Positions 17,439 to 26,755 of a stretch of 64,000 bases of DNA are shown here, piece by piece. A program made the translations under genes and the position numbers. Below the pieces are notes generated by a model. It did not search any database. It was not told the origin of the DNA and saw nothing but the letters and a program-made list of their open reading frames with translations. Source of the DNA: JAWKSY01 sp041402125 (GTDB lineage: Bacteria; Planctomycetota; GCA-002687715; DRQF01); contig JAWKSY010000001.1 of assembly GCA_041402125.1 (NCBI GenBank), forward strand, positions 186,001-250,000, given 5' to 3'. Each line of letters starts with the position of its first letter. Within the stretch, counting starts at the first letter, position 1.

Positions 17439-18350
17439 ATGCGAGCGATCACCCTCGGGATCGCGCTGGGCCTGGGCCTCATGGCCCTGACCGCACCGGC
17501 GCAGGATCAGGACGAGAAGAAGTTCCGCGGCGGGCTGCGCTCGCTCGAGCGGCTGGTCGACAAGGGCGAGTTCGACTCCTTCGACGAGCGGCTCCTGAAG
17601 CTCCTCGAGGAGCACGCCCAGGCGCCCTACGCGAAGGCGGCCCGAGGCGACGTCGAGGCCCTGCTCCTCGACCGGACCATCCGCGGCGACGCCAACTTCC
17701 CCACCCTCGCGAAGCTCCTCGGCGGCACGATCGAGAAGGCCGACGAGAAGAAGCAGTTCATCAAGATCACCTACACGCCGGACGACTACGTCTCGATCTA
17801 CCGATCGAACGAGCGGAACGTGCGCTTCCTGACCCCCTTCTTCTCGGGGAAGCACGAGATCGAGCTGCAGGGCAAGGATTACCCCGAGGGCGAGAAGCAG
17901 ATGACGCTGCTCTGCCTCTACGACACCGACAACCAGCGGATCGCCGTCTGCGCGTTCGGAACGGACTCTCCCAAGGGTGGGGGCAAGCGCATGAGGGGCG
18001 GCATCTACGAGCAGTGGTACGAGAAGAAGAAGACCACCACGCTCGTCGAGAACGAGGACGGCGGCAAGGCCGGCAAGCCCTGGAAGCTCAAGGTGACGGT
18101 GGACGACCGCAAGATCCGGAGCTACCTGAACGGCAAGAAGTACCTCGAAGCGGATCGCCGGGAGGACTGGAACGGCGCCGTCGGATTCCGACACGACGTG
18201 CCGTGGACGAAGGTCAGCCTCGAGGGCGTCGTCGACCCGGTGAAGGGTCCCTTCGGGCTCCTGCAGGCGCAGCGACAGACTCACGAAGCCGCCGTCCGCA
18301 AGTCCTTCGACCCGAAGAAGACGCTCCCCGACTGGCTCTACCAGCCCTGA
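17439..18350 (+). CDS. Secreted protein, LamG/DUF1080-like fold, unknown function
   Basis: A 303-residue exported protein. The signal peptide ends with TAPAQD. The mature part begins with a helical stretch (RGGLRSLERLVDKGEF...LLKLLEEHAQ) and continues as a beta-rich region with a C-terminal segment (KLKVTVDDRKIRSYLNGKKY... GAVGFRH) that looks like a concanavalin-type fold (LamG or 3-keto-disaccharide hydrolase family). It ends in FDPKKTLPDWLYQP. The next gene has the same layout in its first 300 residues and the same ending (GQKLPKWLYEAG), so the two are diverged paralogs. The start ATG has GGAAGGAG upstream. Function unknown. Confidence 0.75.
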   Translation: MRAITLGIALGLGLMALTAPAQDQDEKKFRGGLRSLERLVDKGEFDSFDERLLKLLEEHAQAPYAKAARGDVEALLLDRTIRGDANFPTLAKLLGGTIEKADEKKQFIKITYTPDDYVSIYRSNERNVRFLTPFFSGKHEIELQGKDYPEGEKQMTLLCLYDTDNQRIAVCAFGTDSPKGGGKRMRGGIYEQWYEKKKTTTLVENEDGGKAGKPWKLKVTVDDRKIRSYLNGKKYLEADRREDWNGAVGFRHDVPWTKVSLEGVVDPVKGPFGLLQAQRQTHEAAVRKSFDPKKTLPDWLYQP

Positions 18351-18399
18351 TCCCGGTCTCCGCCCCCGGCCCCCCGCCGAACGCCCCATCGAGCCGAAC

Positions 18400-20571
18400 A
18401 TGACCGCCACGCACCGCGCCCTCCTGCTCGTGTTCCTCCTCCTGGCGTCGGGAGCGACCGTCTCGGCTCAGACCTCCGACGCCGCGGCCGAGGAGTTCCA
18501 GCGCGACTTCGAACGCCTCGAGGGCCTCGTGGAACGGAAGCGTTGGAAGGCCGCCGACCAGGGACTCGAGAAGCTCCTCGCGGACCACGAGGGCGCCTGG
18601 TACGCCCGCGCCCGCCGGGCCGAGATCGAGGGCATGTGCCGGCGCGTCTCCTACCGGCTCGCGCACGAGGAGCCCGCGCCCGAGACGGTCCTGAGCGGCA
18701 AGCTCGAGCGCTTCGACTCGCGCTCCGGCCGCTTCAAGGTCAGCTACGAGAACGGCTCCCTCCGCGACTTCGAAGCCGAGGGCTCCTACAAGTTCCACCC
18801 TGCCCGCTTCACCGGACCGCACACGATCACGATCAAGGGCGACGACTATCCCGCGCCGCTCACCGTCCTCGCCTGCACCGAAGGAGATCGGCTCCTCTCC
18901 ATCAACCTCGGGATGACCGACGACGAGGGCGGCGGCTTCCTGGCCTCGATCCGCGCCGTCGACGGCCAGGCCTCGGAGACGCTCGACTCGAAGGACCTCT
19001 CGCCCTGCCGCGAGGGCCGGAAGTTCACGATCAAGATCGCGGTGACGGACCACTCCGTCTCGGTCAGCTACAACGGCCGGAAGTTCCTGAGCGGGAAGCA
19101 CGACAAGGACGCCTGGGGCTACCTCGGCCTCTCGAATCTCGCCGGCGAGTCCATCGTGATCGAGGGCGAGGCCGACCCGGCCTGGATCCAGCAGCGCGTC
19201 GACCTCGCCGAGGAGAAGACCCGCGCCGCCTTCGACAAGGAGTTCAAGGTCGGACAGAAGCTGCCGAAGTGGCTCTACGAGGCCGGCGCCGCGCGCCCGG
19301 CTGGAGTCGCCGGCGGCGCGAAGGCGACGCCGCCGGCCGACCGCGTCGCTCCGGGCGAGACGACCGCCCGCCAGCGCGAGCAGCTCGACCGCGTCTTCTT
19401 CCTCGGGCGGAGCCGCGGTCCCGCCTTCGCGCTCGAACTGCTCGACCAGCTCGAGAAGGACACGCTGCCGCCGCTCACCATGGAGTGGGCCCGCGCGCGG
19501 CTGCTCTCGGATCATGAGCGGCCCGCGGCCGCCCTCGCGGCCGTCGACACCGTCGTCGCGGGCGATCCCGCGTTCCACCCGGCGCATGTGCTCCGCGCCG
19601 GTCTCCTCGTCGATCTGCACCGCTACGACGACGCGGCGGACGCCTGGACGGCCCTGATCGCCCGCCACCCGGACCACGGACCGTTCTACCGGGGCGCGGC
19701 CGAGGACCTCCTCTCGGCGGGAGACCCGGCGCGGGCGAAGAAGTTCCTCGACGGGGGGCTCGCCCGCGGGCTGCCGATGACGGGCACGGAGGAACTGAAC
19801 GGACTCCTCATCCGGGCGCTGCGGGGACCGGAGTGGAGCACGAGCCACGAGGTGACCACGCGACACTACCTCGTGCGCTCGAACATCGATCGCTCGGTCT
19901 GCCAGGAGGCGGCGGAGGTCCTCGAACAGGCCTACCTCGCCTACAAGGCCTGGCTGCCGCGGGTGCCCGAGGAGACGACGCGGAAGTTCCCCGTCTACCT
20001 CTTCGCCGGCGAGGCCAGCTATCAGCGCTACGCGCGCGACTGCCTCGGAACGCCGGTTCCCGGTTCGGCGGGCCTCTACGTCCCCATCCTGAAGCAGCTC
20101 CTCATCTGGAACCTGCCCGACCGCGAGCAGATGATGCGGACGGTGCGGCACGAGGCCTTCCACCAGTACCTCGATCGCGTGATGCCCAACCCGCCGCGCT
20201 GGTTCAACGAGGGGCACGCCGAGTACTTCGAGACCGCGCGCCAGTCCGACGGAAGCTGGCGGACCGGCGTCGTGCGCAAGGACCACCTCGCATCGCTCGA
20301 CCGCATCGGGATCGAGGCGCTGAAGACCTTCTTCGCGCGGGACGCCCGGACCTTCATGCAGACGGCCGAGCACAGCTACGCGCAGAGCTGGTCGGTGATC
20401 TACTTCCTCCACGAGGGCGGCCCGTCCTGGAGCCCGGTGCTGCGCCGACTCTTCGAGGCGCTGGCCGACGGCAAGGACGAGGACGCGGCCTGGAAGCAGG
20501 CGCTGGGTCGCACGACCTTCGAGGAGTTCGAGACGGCCTACCTGGCCTTCACCGCGGGCCTGGAGCGTTGA
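18400..20571 (+). CDS. Secreted protein with LamG-like domain, TPR-like region and HExxH peptidase-like domain
   Basis: A 723-residue exported protein. A signal peptide (to TVSAQ) is followed by a region paralogous to the preceding gene (residues about 30-300), a Pro/Ala linker, a helical TPR-like region (about 315-460), and a DUF1570-like peptidase domain. The zinc motif is VRHEAFHQYL with H584, E585 and H588, followed by RWFNEGHAEYFE supplying a likely third ligand about 20 residues on. DUF1570-like domains are frequent in planctomycete exported proteins. It is encoded 49 bp after its paralog and is probably co-transcribed. Its 3' end overlaps the convergent dioxygenase-like gene by 23 bp. 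Substrate unknown. Confidence 0.8.
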   Translation: MTATHRALLLVFLLLASGATVSAQTSDAAAEEFQRDFERLEGLVERKRWKAADQGLEKLLADHEGAWYARARRAEIEGMCRRVSYRLAHEEPAPETVLSGKLERFDSRSGRFKVSYENGSLRDFEAEGSYKFHPARFTGPHTITIKGDDYPAPLTVLACTEGDRLLSINLGMTDDEGGGFLASIRAVDGQASETLDSKDLSPCREGRKFTIKIAVTDHSVSVSYNGRKFLSGKHDKDAWGYLGLSNLAGESIVIEGEADPAWIQQRVDLAEEKTRAAFDKEFKVGQKLPKWLYEAGAARPAGVAGGAKATPPADRVAPGETTARQREQLDRVFFLGRSRGPAFALELLDQLEKDTLPPLTMEWARARLLSDHERPAAALAAVDTVVAGDPAFHPAHVLRAGLLVDLHRYDDAADAWTALIARHPDHGPFYRGAAEDLLSAGDPARAKKFLDGGLARGLPMTGTEELNGLLIRALRGPEWSTSHEVTTRHYLVRSNIDRSVCQEAAEVLEQAYLAYKAWLPRVPEETTRKFPVYLFAGEASYQRYARDCLGTPVPGSAGLYVPILKQLLIWNLPDREQMMRTVRHEAFHQYLDRVMPNPPRWFNEGHAEYFETARQSDGSWRTGVVRKDHLASLDRIGIEALKTFFARDARTFMQTAEHSYAQSWSVIYFLHEGGPSWSPVLRRLFEALADGKDEDAAWKQALGRTTFEEFETAYLAFTAGLER

Positions 20572-21349
20572 CGGGGCTTCCCCGCTCCACGTCTTCCGCC
20601 TCCTCCTCGCGCTCTCGCATGCGATAGCGCCAGCGCGCGACGAGGACGCCGTCCGCGCCCTTCTCGACGGTGGAGATGACGCCGCCGTCGTACTCGATCT
20701 CGCGACGGGCCTCGGCGTCGAGCTCGGGATCGTCCGCGAAGTACAGGCTCGGCGGTCCCTCCCGCCCGTCGCCGCGGGCGTAGCCGTCCCGGCGCACCGC
20801 GAAGTGAACGTGCTGCGGCGTGCGCGGCGCGTGGGCGTAGTTCCCGGGCCGCACCGTCCGCACCTCGAAGCGACCGTCGTCGTCGGTGCGCACGTAGCCG
20901 AACAGGCGGGCGATGCCCTCCGCGCTCGACTCGCCCGGGTGGTAGCTGCCCCCGGCGTCGGTCTGGAAGCAGTAGACGAGCGCCCCGGACAGTCCCGCGC
21001 CGGCCTCGTCGGTCACGCTCCCCTCGATGCGCAGCGCATCTCCCGGCTCGCCGGGGCCGACGAGGTCCAGGTGTCCGACGGGCGCGTGCTCGCGGAAGAT
21101 GTGTCGGAAGTCGCGGAAGTCGCGGTAGTGCCGGTCGGACTCGCGCAGCGAGCGCAGGAGGAGCTGCTGCGCCGCCACGGCCGGCTCCGGGGCCTCCGCC
21201 ACCTCCCGCGCGAGGCGCGCGATCCGCGCCTTCTCCTCGTCCCGCGGCGTGATCCGGAAGCTCGGCTCCTCCTCGCGGGTGACGAGGAACCAGATCCCGA
21301 CGAGGACGATCGAGAGTCCGAGGACGACGAGGAGGAAGACGCGCGACAT
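20549..21349 (-). CDS. Membrane-anchored intradiol ring-cleavage dioxygenase-like protein
   Basis: A 266-residue protein with an N-terminal anchor (VFLLVVLGLSIVLVGIWFLV, residues 4-23) and a beta-sandwich of the protocatechuate/catechol intradiol dioxygenase family. That family binds Fe(III) with two Tyr and two His. Here the C-terminal pair is TPQHVHF (H180, H182), with Y171 in RPGNY and Y136 or Y126 as the other Tyr. The GSVTDEAGAGLSGALV and GYVRTDDDGRFEVRTVRPG blocks are typical. The spacing between Tyr and His is shorter than in protocatechuate dioxygenase, so the substrate is open. It ends with an acidic, charged tail. It lies 13 bp from rpoN in the same direction. Confidence 0.75.
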   Translation of the reverse strand: MSRVFLLVVLGLSIVLVGIWFLVTREEEPSFRITPRDEEKARIARLAREVAEAPEPAVAAQQLLLRSLRESDRHYRDFRDFRHIFREHAPVGHLDLVGPGEPGDALRIEGSVTDEAGAGLSGALVYCFQTDAGGSYHPGESSAEGIARLFGYVRTDDDGRFEVRTVRPGNYAHAPRTPQHVHFAVRRDGYARGDGREGPPSLYFADDPELDAEARREIEYDGGVISTVEKGADGVLVARWRYRMREREEEAEDVERGSPVNAPGPR

Positions 21350-21362
21350 CCGGCGCTCCGAC

Positions 21363-22781
21363 TCAGAAGGTGCGGCGCTGCCGCGTCGAGGGCACGCCGA
21401 GCGACTTGCGGTACTTCGTGATGGTGCGTCGGGCGACCTCGACGCCGAAGTTGTCCTTGAGCTTCTTGACGATCGCCTCATCCGAGAGCGGACGACGCTT
21501 GTCCTCGGCGTCGATGATCTCCTTCACGCGCTGCCGCACGGAGGATCGCGACTCGACGCCGCCGTCGGTGCTCGTCGTCGCTCCGGTGAAGAAGTACTTC
21601 AGCGAGAAGATCCCCCGGTGGGTCTGCATGTACTTCTCGCTCGTCGCGCGGCTCACCGTCGAGACGTGGATTCCGAGGTCGTCGGCGATCTCCTGCATCT
21701 TGAGCGGACGCAGGTAGTGCGGCCCGAACTCGAGGAAGTCGCGCTGGTAGTGGACGATCCGCGTGGCGACGCGGCGCAGCGTCTGCTGCCGCTGCTCGAT
21801 CGCCGAGATGAGCCAGCGCGCGTTCTCGACCTGCTTGCGGACCTCGCCCTTGTACTCCTCGGAGAGGCGGTCGTCGGCGAGGACGTCGCGATAGACCTGG
21901 TTCACCTCGAGCCCGGGCGCGTCCTGGGCGAGGCGGACCTCGTAGCCGTTGGGCGTCCAGTCCACGACGATGTCGGGGTAGATGTAGTGCGGCGTCTCCT
22001 CGACCGCGGACTTGCCCGGCTGGTCGTCGAGCTGGGCGATCTCCGCCACGAGCTCGTCGAGCTCGTCGAAGTCGATCCCCAGGGCCTTCGTGATCTTCGG
22101 CCGGCGGTTGCGCGCGAGGTCCTCGAGGTAGTCCTCGATCAGGCGGCGCTTCAGCTCGAATCGGGGATCGCGGTGGTCGAGCTGGAGGAGCAGGCACTCC
22201 CGGATGTCCCGGGCGGCGATGCCTCGCGGCTCGAGACCCTGGATGCGGGCGAGCACGTACTCGGCGTCGTCGAGGTCGTGCTCCGGATGCTCCTTCAGGA
22301 TGTCCGCGAAGTCGCCCTCGAAGCGGCCGGAGTCGTTGACGAAGCCGATCATCGTCTCGCCGAGGGCGCGGAACCGGGGCTCGATCTCGAGGAGGTGGAA
22401 CTGCTCGAGGAGCAGGTCGTGCAGGCTCTGCCCCGCCCCGGGCGTGTTGTTCATCGCCTCCTGCTTGCGGTCGCTCGCCTCCTGGTTGAGCGAGCTCTTG
22501 AAGCGAGGCATCTCCTCGTCGAAGGCGCCCATGCGCTCGAGGCGCTCGAGCTCGTACTCGCGACCGTCCTCGGGCGCGTCGGTCGGCTCGGGGGGCGGGC
22601 CGTCCTCGGGCGCCTCCTCGCCGATGCGGCGCTCGAGGTACTCGTTCGTGTCGAGCTCCTGCTCGATGAGGGCCTGCAGGTCGACGGAGGGGAGCTGGAG
22701 GATCTCGATCGACTGGATGATCTGCGGCGCGAGCTTCAGCTGAAGATCGAGCTTCTGATTCAGTCTCAGCTCGAGCGCCAT
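21363..22781 (-). CDS. rpoN: RNA polymerase sigma-54 factor
   Basis: A 472-residue sigma factor for -24/-12 promoters that need an activator ATPase. Region I is LNQKLDLQLKLAPQIIQSIE with LQLPSVDLQALIEQEL. The central core-binding part contains IRECLLLQL. The C-terminal DNA-binding part has HVSTVSRATSEKYMQT and the RpoN box ARRTITKYRK at 450-459. Length is normal. A sequence matching the sigma-54 promoter consensus lies about 70-90 bp upstream on the same strand. No activator gene is in the window. Confidence 0.96.
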   Translation of the reverse strand: MALELRLNQKLDLQLKLAPQIIQSIEILQLPSVDLQALIEQELDTNEYLERRIGEEAPEDGPPPEPTDAPEDGREYELERLERMGAFDEEMPRFKSSLNQEASDRKQEAMNNTPGAGQSLHDLLLEQFHLLEIEPRFRALGETMIGFVNDSGRFEGDFADILKEHPEHDLDDAEYVLARIQGLEPRGIAARDIRECLLLQLDHRDPRFELKRRLIEDYLEDLARNRRPKITKALGIDFDELDELVAEIAQLDDQPGKSAVEETPHYIYPDIVVDWTPNGYEVRLAQDAPGLEVNQVYRDVLADDRLSEEYKGEVRKQVENARWLISAIEQRQQTLRRVATRIVHYQRDFLEFGPHYLRPLKMQEIADDLGIHVSTVSRATSEKYMQTHRGIFSLKYFFTGATTSTDGGVESRSSVRQRVKEIIDAEDKRRPLSDEAIVKKLKDNFGVEVARRTITKYRKSLGVPSTRQRRTF

Positions 22782-22848
22782 CGGTCACCCCGTTCCGCCG
22801 ATCCCGCGACGTCGCCCGTGCGTCCGTCGAGAAGGACAGCATGCCCGG

Positions 22849-22867
22849 AAGCAAAAACGGGGCCAAG
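22849..22867 (-). promoter_or_regulatory. Putative sigma-54 (-24/-12) promoter upstream of rpoN
   Basis: Minus strand CTTGGCCCCGTTTTTGCTT has TGGC and TTGC at the exact consensus spacing (GG at 22863-22864, GC at 22851-22852). Transcription would begin near 22840, about 60 bases before the rpoN ATG. The remaining 300 bases of the 22782-23148 gap hold nothing else I can support apart from an AT-rich patch at 22868-22885. Confidence 0.4.
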
Positions 22868-23148
22868 ACTTGATTTATTGCCTTCACGCGCGCCGAAGTC
22901 GCGTGGGCGGTGCGAGATGCGCCCCTCGCGCCGGCCCCGAAGCTCCTCCGGGGTCGAGGCTTCGGGACCGCGGCGAGGCCCGGTCCGGCGAGCCCGGCCG
23001 CGACCGGAATCCACCCGATCGCCCCATCCGGGGCCGCCGGGGAGCGCCGGTAACGCCCGGCGGCCGGGGCGCCTCGCGCCGCGAATCGCCCTCGGGAAGC
23101 CACGCTTCTCCCCGCCCCTCGGGGCGGAACGCGGAGTATGATTTCCGC

Positions 23149-23772
23149 ATGCAGGCCGCTCCCGACCCCCATCCCGACGACGCGCTCCTCTCTCAGGGCC
23201 TCTCCGGCAACGAGGCCGCGCTGCAGGAGTTGCTCGTCCGCAACCTGCCGGCGCTGGAGACCTACGTGCGTCTCCGGGCTCCGGAGCTCGTCGGCCCCCG
23301 GGAATCGGTGGCCGACCTCGCCCAGTCGACCTGCCGCGAGATCCTCCAGGACCTCGGACGGTTCCAACACGGCGGCGCCGATCACTTCCGGGCGTGGCTG
23401 TTCGAGACGGCGGAGCGCAAGCTCCTGCACCGCCGCCGCCATCACCTGGCGCAACGACGGGACGTCCGGCGCGTGCAGGCCCTGGAGTCCGAGCACGACG
23501 CGGCCCGCTACCTCGCGGGCTTCCGCGGCGTCCCCACGCCGAGTTCGCACGCCGAGGCCCGCGAGCGCCTCGCCGAGCTCGTCGAGGCCCTCGGGACCCT
23601 CCCGGCCGCCGATCGCCGGCTCGTCCTGCTCGCCCGCGTGGCGCGCGTCCCGCGCCGGGTCCTCGCCGAGCGGGAGGGCAAGAGCGAGGAGGCGCTCCGG
23701 CAGGCGCTGCACCGGGCGCTCGCCGCGCTCGCGGACGCCATCGCGGCGTCCCGCCCGCGAGACTCCTCATGA
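23149..23772 (+). CDS. ECF-type RNA polymerase sigma factor
   Basis: A 207-residue sigma-70-family protein with region 2 (NLPALETYVRLRAPELV, VADLAQSTCREILQDLGRF, FRAWLFETAERKLLHRRRHH) and region 4 (LGTLPAADRRLVLLARVARVPRRVLAEREGKSEEALRQALHRAL). It directs polymerase to a special promoter set. The stop overlaps the ATG of the membrane kinase by 4 bp (ATGA, 23769-23772), so sigma and kinase are translated together. This pairing is common in planctomycetes and suggests that the kinase controls the sigma factor or that both answer one signal. No anti-sigma gene is adjacent. Confidence 0.88.
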   Translation: MQAAPDPHPDDALLSQGLSGNEAALQELLVRNLPALETYVRLRAPELVGPRESVADLAQSTCREILQDLGRFQHGGADHFRAWLFETAERKLLHRRRHHLAQRRDVRRVQALESEHDAARYLAGFRGVPTPSSHAEARERLAELVEALGTLPAADRRLVLLARVARVPRRVLAEREGKSEEALRQALHRALAALADAIAASRPRDSS

Positions 23773-26588
23773 GCGACGAGCTCCGGGATCAGGTCGCGGC
23801 CTGCCTCGATCTCCTCGACGAGGAGGGTCCCGAGGCGCTCGAGCGTTTCCTCGTCGGACACGCGCGGGAGGCCGAGCTGCGCGAGCGGCTCGCGATCCTC
23901 TCCGAGACGGGCCTCGTCGCGCCGGCGGCGGGGCCGGGGACCGGCATCCCGGGCTACGAACTCCGCCACCCCCTGGGGGCGGGCGGCATGGGCGAGGTCT
24001 GGGCCGCGACCCGTCAGAAGGACGGCCGCGCCGTCGCCCTGAAGATGTTGCGGGGCGACCGCCTCCCCTCCGAGCGACTCGCGCGGCGGCTGCAGCACGA
24101 GGCCGCCTGCGTCGCCCGGCTCGAGCACCCGGTGATCGTGCCCGTCATCGACTCCGGCCTGAGCAGCTACGGGCCCTGGTTCGCGATGCCGGAGATCGTG
24201 GGCGTCTCGCTGGACCAGCTCCTCGCGATGATGCCGCGCTCGCGGAGCGGCGAGCGTCTCCTGGCCGAGGCCATGGCGGACTGCGAGGCCACGCCGCTCG
24301 ACCTCGAGGCCGAGCTCTTCCGCGTCGCGTTCCCCGACGCCGCGGCGATGATCGCGGCCGAGGTCGCCGCCGCGCTCGAGGTCGCGCACCGGGCGGGGAT
24401 CCTCCATCGCGACATCAAGCCCTCGAACCTCATCGTCACCCCGCGGGGCGAGGTCCGCCTCATCGACTTCGGCCTCGCCCGCGACGAGGAGCAGAGCCGG
24501 ATCACCGCGACCGAGTCGCCGCTGGGTTCGCTCGCCTACATGCCGCCGGAACAGCGCGCCGGCTCGCGCGATCTCGACGCCAGCGCCGACGTCCACGCGC
24601 TCGGCGCGACCTTGCACGAGATGCTGACGGGAGCTCCGCCGCGGGCGAAGGAGTCCGGCGAACGCGGCTCCTGGCCGGACGCGGCCCTCGCGCCGCACGG
24701 TCTGGACGCGATCGTCGCGGCCTGCACGCGCCCCGACCCCCGCCACCGCTACCGGAGCGCGGCCGACCTCGGGGCGGATCTCCGCCGCGTCCTGCGGCGC
24801 GAGGAGCCGCGACCGCCGCGCGTCCCCCTCGGCCACCGGATGCGTCAGGGCATCCGCCGCCATCCCTTCGCCGCGGTCGGCATCGCGGTCCTCCTCGCCG
24901 CCGTCGTCGTCGCCGCGATCGCCCTCGAGCGCGAGGCCTCGCGCGGCGACGAACAGGCGAGGGATGACGTGGCCCAGCGGCTCGAACTCGGGCGCCGACT
25001 CCACGAGATCGACCGTCGCCTCCTCCAGGGCGAGGTCCCGGACCGCGAGCGCCGCGAGGTCGTCAAGGCCGTGATCGAGGTCTACGGCGACATGCTCGAG
25101 CGCGACGCGGCGGAGATCCCGGACGAGATCCTCGAGCACGCGGCGACCGCCTTCGGCACCCTGGGCCGCATCCAGATCAAGCGCGGCGAGTTCCAGGAGG
25201 CGGGCTGGGCCGTCGGCGAGGGACTGCGGCTCTACGCCGAGTTCACCACGCGCCAGCCGGTCAAGGGGTCGACGTTCGCGGAGTACGCCGGCCTCCTCCG
25301 CATCGCGGGGACGCGGGAGCTCGACCTCGGCCGGCCGGCCGAGGCGCGGCGGTTCTACCAGGCCTCCTACGAGGCCTTCGAGCGCGCGCGCCCCCTCCTC
25401 CACGAGTCCAAGCTCGAGCTCTGCGATCGCCGCCGCGCCGGCGTGATCCTGGACCTCGCGAACCTCGCCCGCATCGAGGGCCGCTTCGAGGATCGGATGC
25501 GCCTCTACGAGGAGGGCCGCATGATCGCGGCCTCGCACCCCGCCCTCATCCACATGGTCCTGCAGATCAGCGGCTTCCAGATCAACGCCCTGCAGGACGC
25601 GGGACGGGAGGAGGAGGCCCGCGCCCTCGAGGATCGGACCTTCGCCGACATGCGGGCGAGCCTCGATGACCCGGAGATCCACTTCTCGGACGAGGAGCGT
25701 TCGCGCGTCCTGAGCATCCTCGCGCAGAGTCGGCGCTTCGACGGCGACGTGGAGAAACGTCCCGAGATCATCGCGATCCACGAGGAGATCGTCGCCCTGC
25801 GCCGTCGCATCGCCGGGGCCGACGTCCAGAACGTCTACGCGAAGCACCAGCTCGCGGTGGCCCTCACCAACCTCGGATCGGCGACCGCCCACGACGAGCC
25901 GGACCGGGCGAAGCCCGTCCTGGCCGAGGCCCTCGCTCTCGAGGACGAGATCCTCTCCCTCCCGGACACCGCCTCGGACTTCCTCGGCACGCGCATCCTG
26001 ACCCTGAATGCCCTCGGCGTCGTCTTCCGCGATCGCGAACCGGAGCGCGCGGCCGACTACTACACGCGAGCGATCGACGATCTCGTCCGGCTCATCGAGT
26101 ACCAGCCGGCCCGCGCCGACCTCCGCGGCCGGCACGCCGGCATGCTCCAGAACCGCGCCGCCGCCTGGCGGGCGATGGATCTCCCCCGCCGCTCCGTCGA
26201 GGACATGGTCGCCGCTCTCGCGCCGCGTCTCGAGTCGCTCGAGCTGCAGTCGGCCAATGCCCGCCTGCGCGCGGAGTTCGAGGACCTCGTCGGGGCCATC
26301 GTCTCGGAGGTCCGGGAGCTCGGAGCCGCGGACCTCGCCCGTCGGGCCGGCGAGCTCCTCGTGAGGCGGCGCGGCGACGATCCGGAGGATCTCGTGCGCG
26401 CGGCGCAGCTCTTCCTCGCGGCCCCGGGCGAGGACGACGCGACGCGCGCGCGCGCCGTCGACGCGGCGCTCGGTGCGCTCCGGGCCGCGCTCGCGGCGGG
26501 GCTCGAGAACCCCTCCGGCCTCCGGTCGCGCCCCGGCCTCCAGGCTCTCGACGGCGATCCGCGATTCGCCCGGCTGATGGCCCCCTGA
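23769..26588 (+). CDS. Membrane Ser/Thr protein kinase with TPR-like exported domain
   Basis: A 939-residue protein. After a helical N-terminus the kinase domain spans about residues 60-345: G-loop LGAGGMGEVWAA, ATP-binding Lys92 (VALKML), catalytic loop HRDIKPSN at 213-220 and DFG at 233-235, all intact. An insert between the N and C lobes (about 135-185) is unusually long. One membrane span follows at about 367-387 (FAAVGIAVLLAAVVVAAIAL), then about 550 residues of helical TPR-like repeats on the outside. The protein probably senses through the outer domain and phosphorylates cytoplasmic partners. Its start is translationally coupled to the ECF sigma gene. Confidence 0.92.
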   Translation: MSDELRDQVAACLDLLDEEGPEALERFLVGHAREAELRERLAILSETGLVAPAAGPGTGIPGYELRHPLGAGGMGEVWAATRQKDGRAVALKMLRGDRLPSERLARRLQHEAACVARLEHPVIVPVIDSGLSSYGPWFAMPEIVGVSLDQLLAMMPRSRSGERLLAEAMADCEATPLDLEAELFRVAFPDAAAMIAAEVAAALEVAHRAGILHRDIKPSNLIVTPRGEVRLIDFGLARDEEQSRITATESPLGSLAYMPPEQRAGSRDLDASADVHALGATLHEMLTGAPPRAKESGERGSWPDAALAPHGLDAIVAACTRPDPRHRYRSAADLGADLRRVLRREEPRPPRVPLGHRMRQGIRRHPFAAVGIAVLLAAVVVAAIALEREASRGDEQARDDVAQRLELGRRLHEIDRRLLQGEVPDRERREVVKAVIEVYGDMLERDAAEIPDEILEHAATAFGTLGRIQIKRGEFQEAGWAVGEGLRLYAEFTTRQPVKGSTFAEYAGLLRIAGTRELDLGRPAEARRFYQASYEAFERARPLLHESKLELCDRRRAGVILDLANLARIEGRFEDRMRLYEEGRMIAASHPALIHMVLQISGFQINALQDAGREEEARALEDRTFADMRASLDDPEIHFSDEERSRVLSILAQSRRFDGDVEKRPEIIAIHEEIVALRRRIAGADVQNVYAKHQLAVALTNLGSATAHDEPDRAKPVLAEALALEDEILSLPDTASDFLGTRILTLNALGVVFRDREPERAADYYTRAIDDLVRLIEYQPARADLRGRHAGMLQNRAAAWRAMDLPRRSVEDMVAALAPRLESLELQSANARLRAEFEDLVGAIVSEVRELGAADLARRAGELLVRRRGDDPEDLVRAAQLFLAAPGEDDATRARAVDAALGALRAALAAGLENPSGLRSRPGLQALDGDPRFARLMAP

Positions 26589-26607
26589 GGCGCCCCGCAC
26601 GGGGAAT

Positions 26608-26644
26608 GAGGCGGCGCTCTCCCCGAAGGGGTGAGCGCCGCCTC
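26608..26644 (+). terminator. Hairpin terminator after the kinase gene
   Basis: Perfect 12-bp outer stem (26608-26619 with 26633-26644), with a further CCCC/GGGG pairing around GAA inside. It follows the kinase stop at 26588. There is no T-tract, so termination may need Rho. It lies between convergent genes and could act in both directions. Confidence 0.5.
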
Positions 26645-26755
26645 GCATTCAACCGGTCTCGTGCGTTCGACCGGCTCCGGACCGTTCCTCCGCCCAATCA
26701 CCGACGCCGAGTCGAGCGCCGTGCGGAGGGCGGCCCTCCGATCATCGGATGACGA

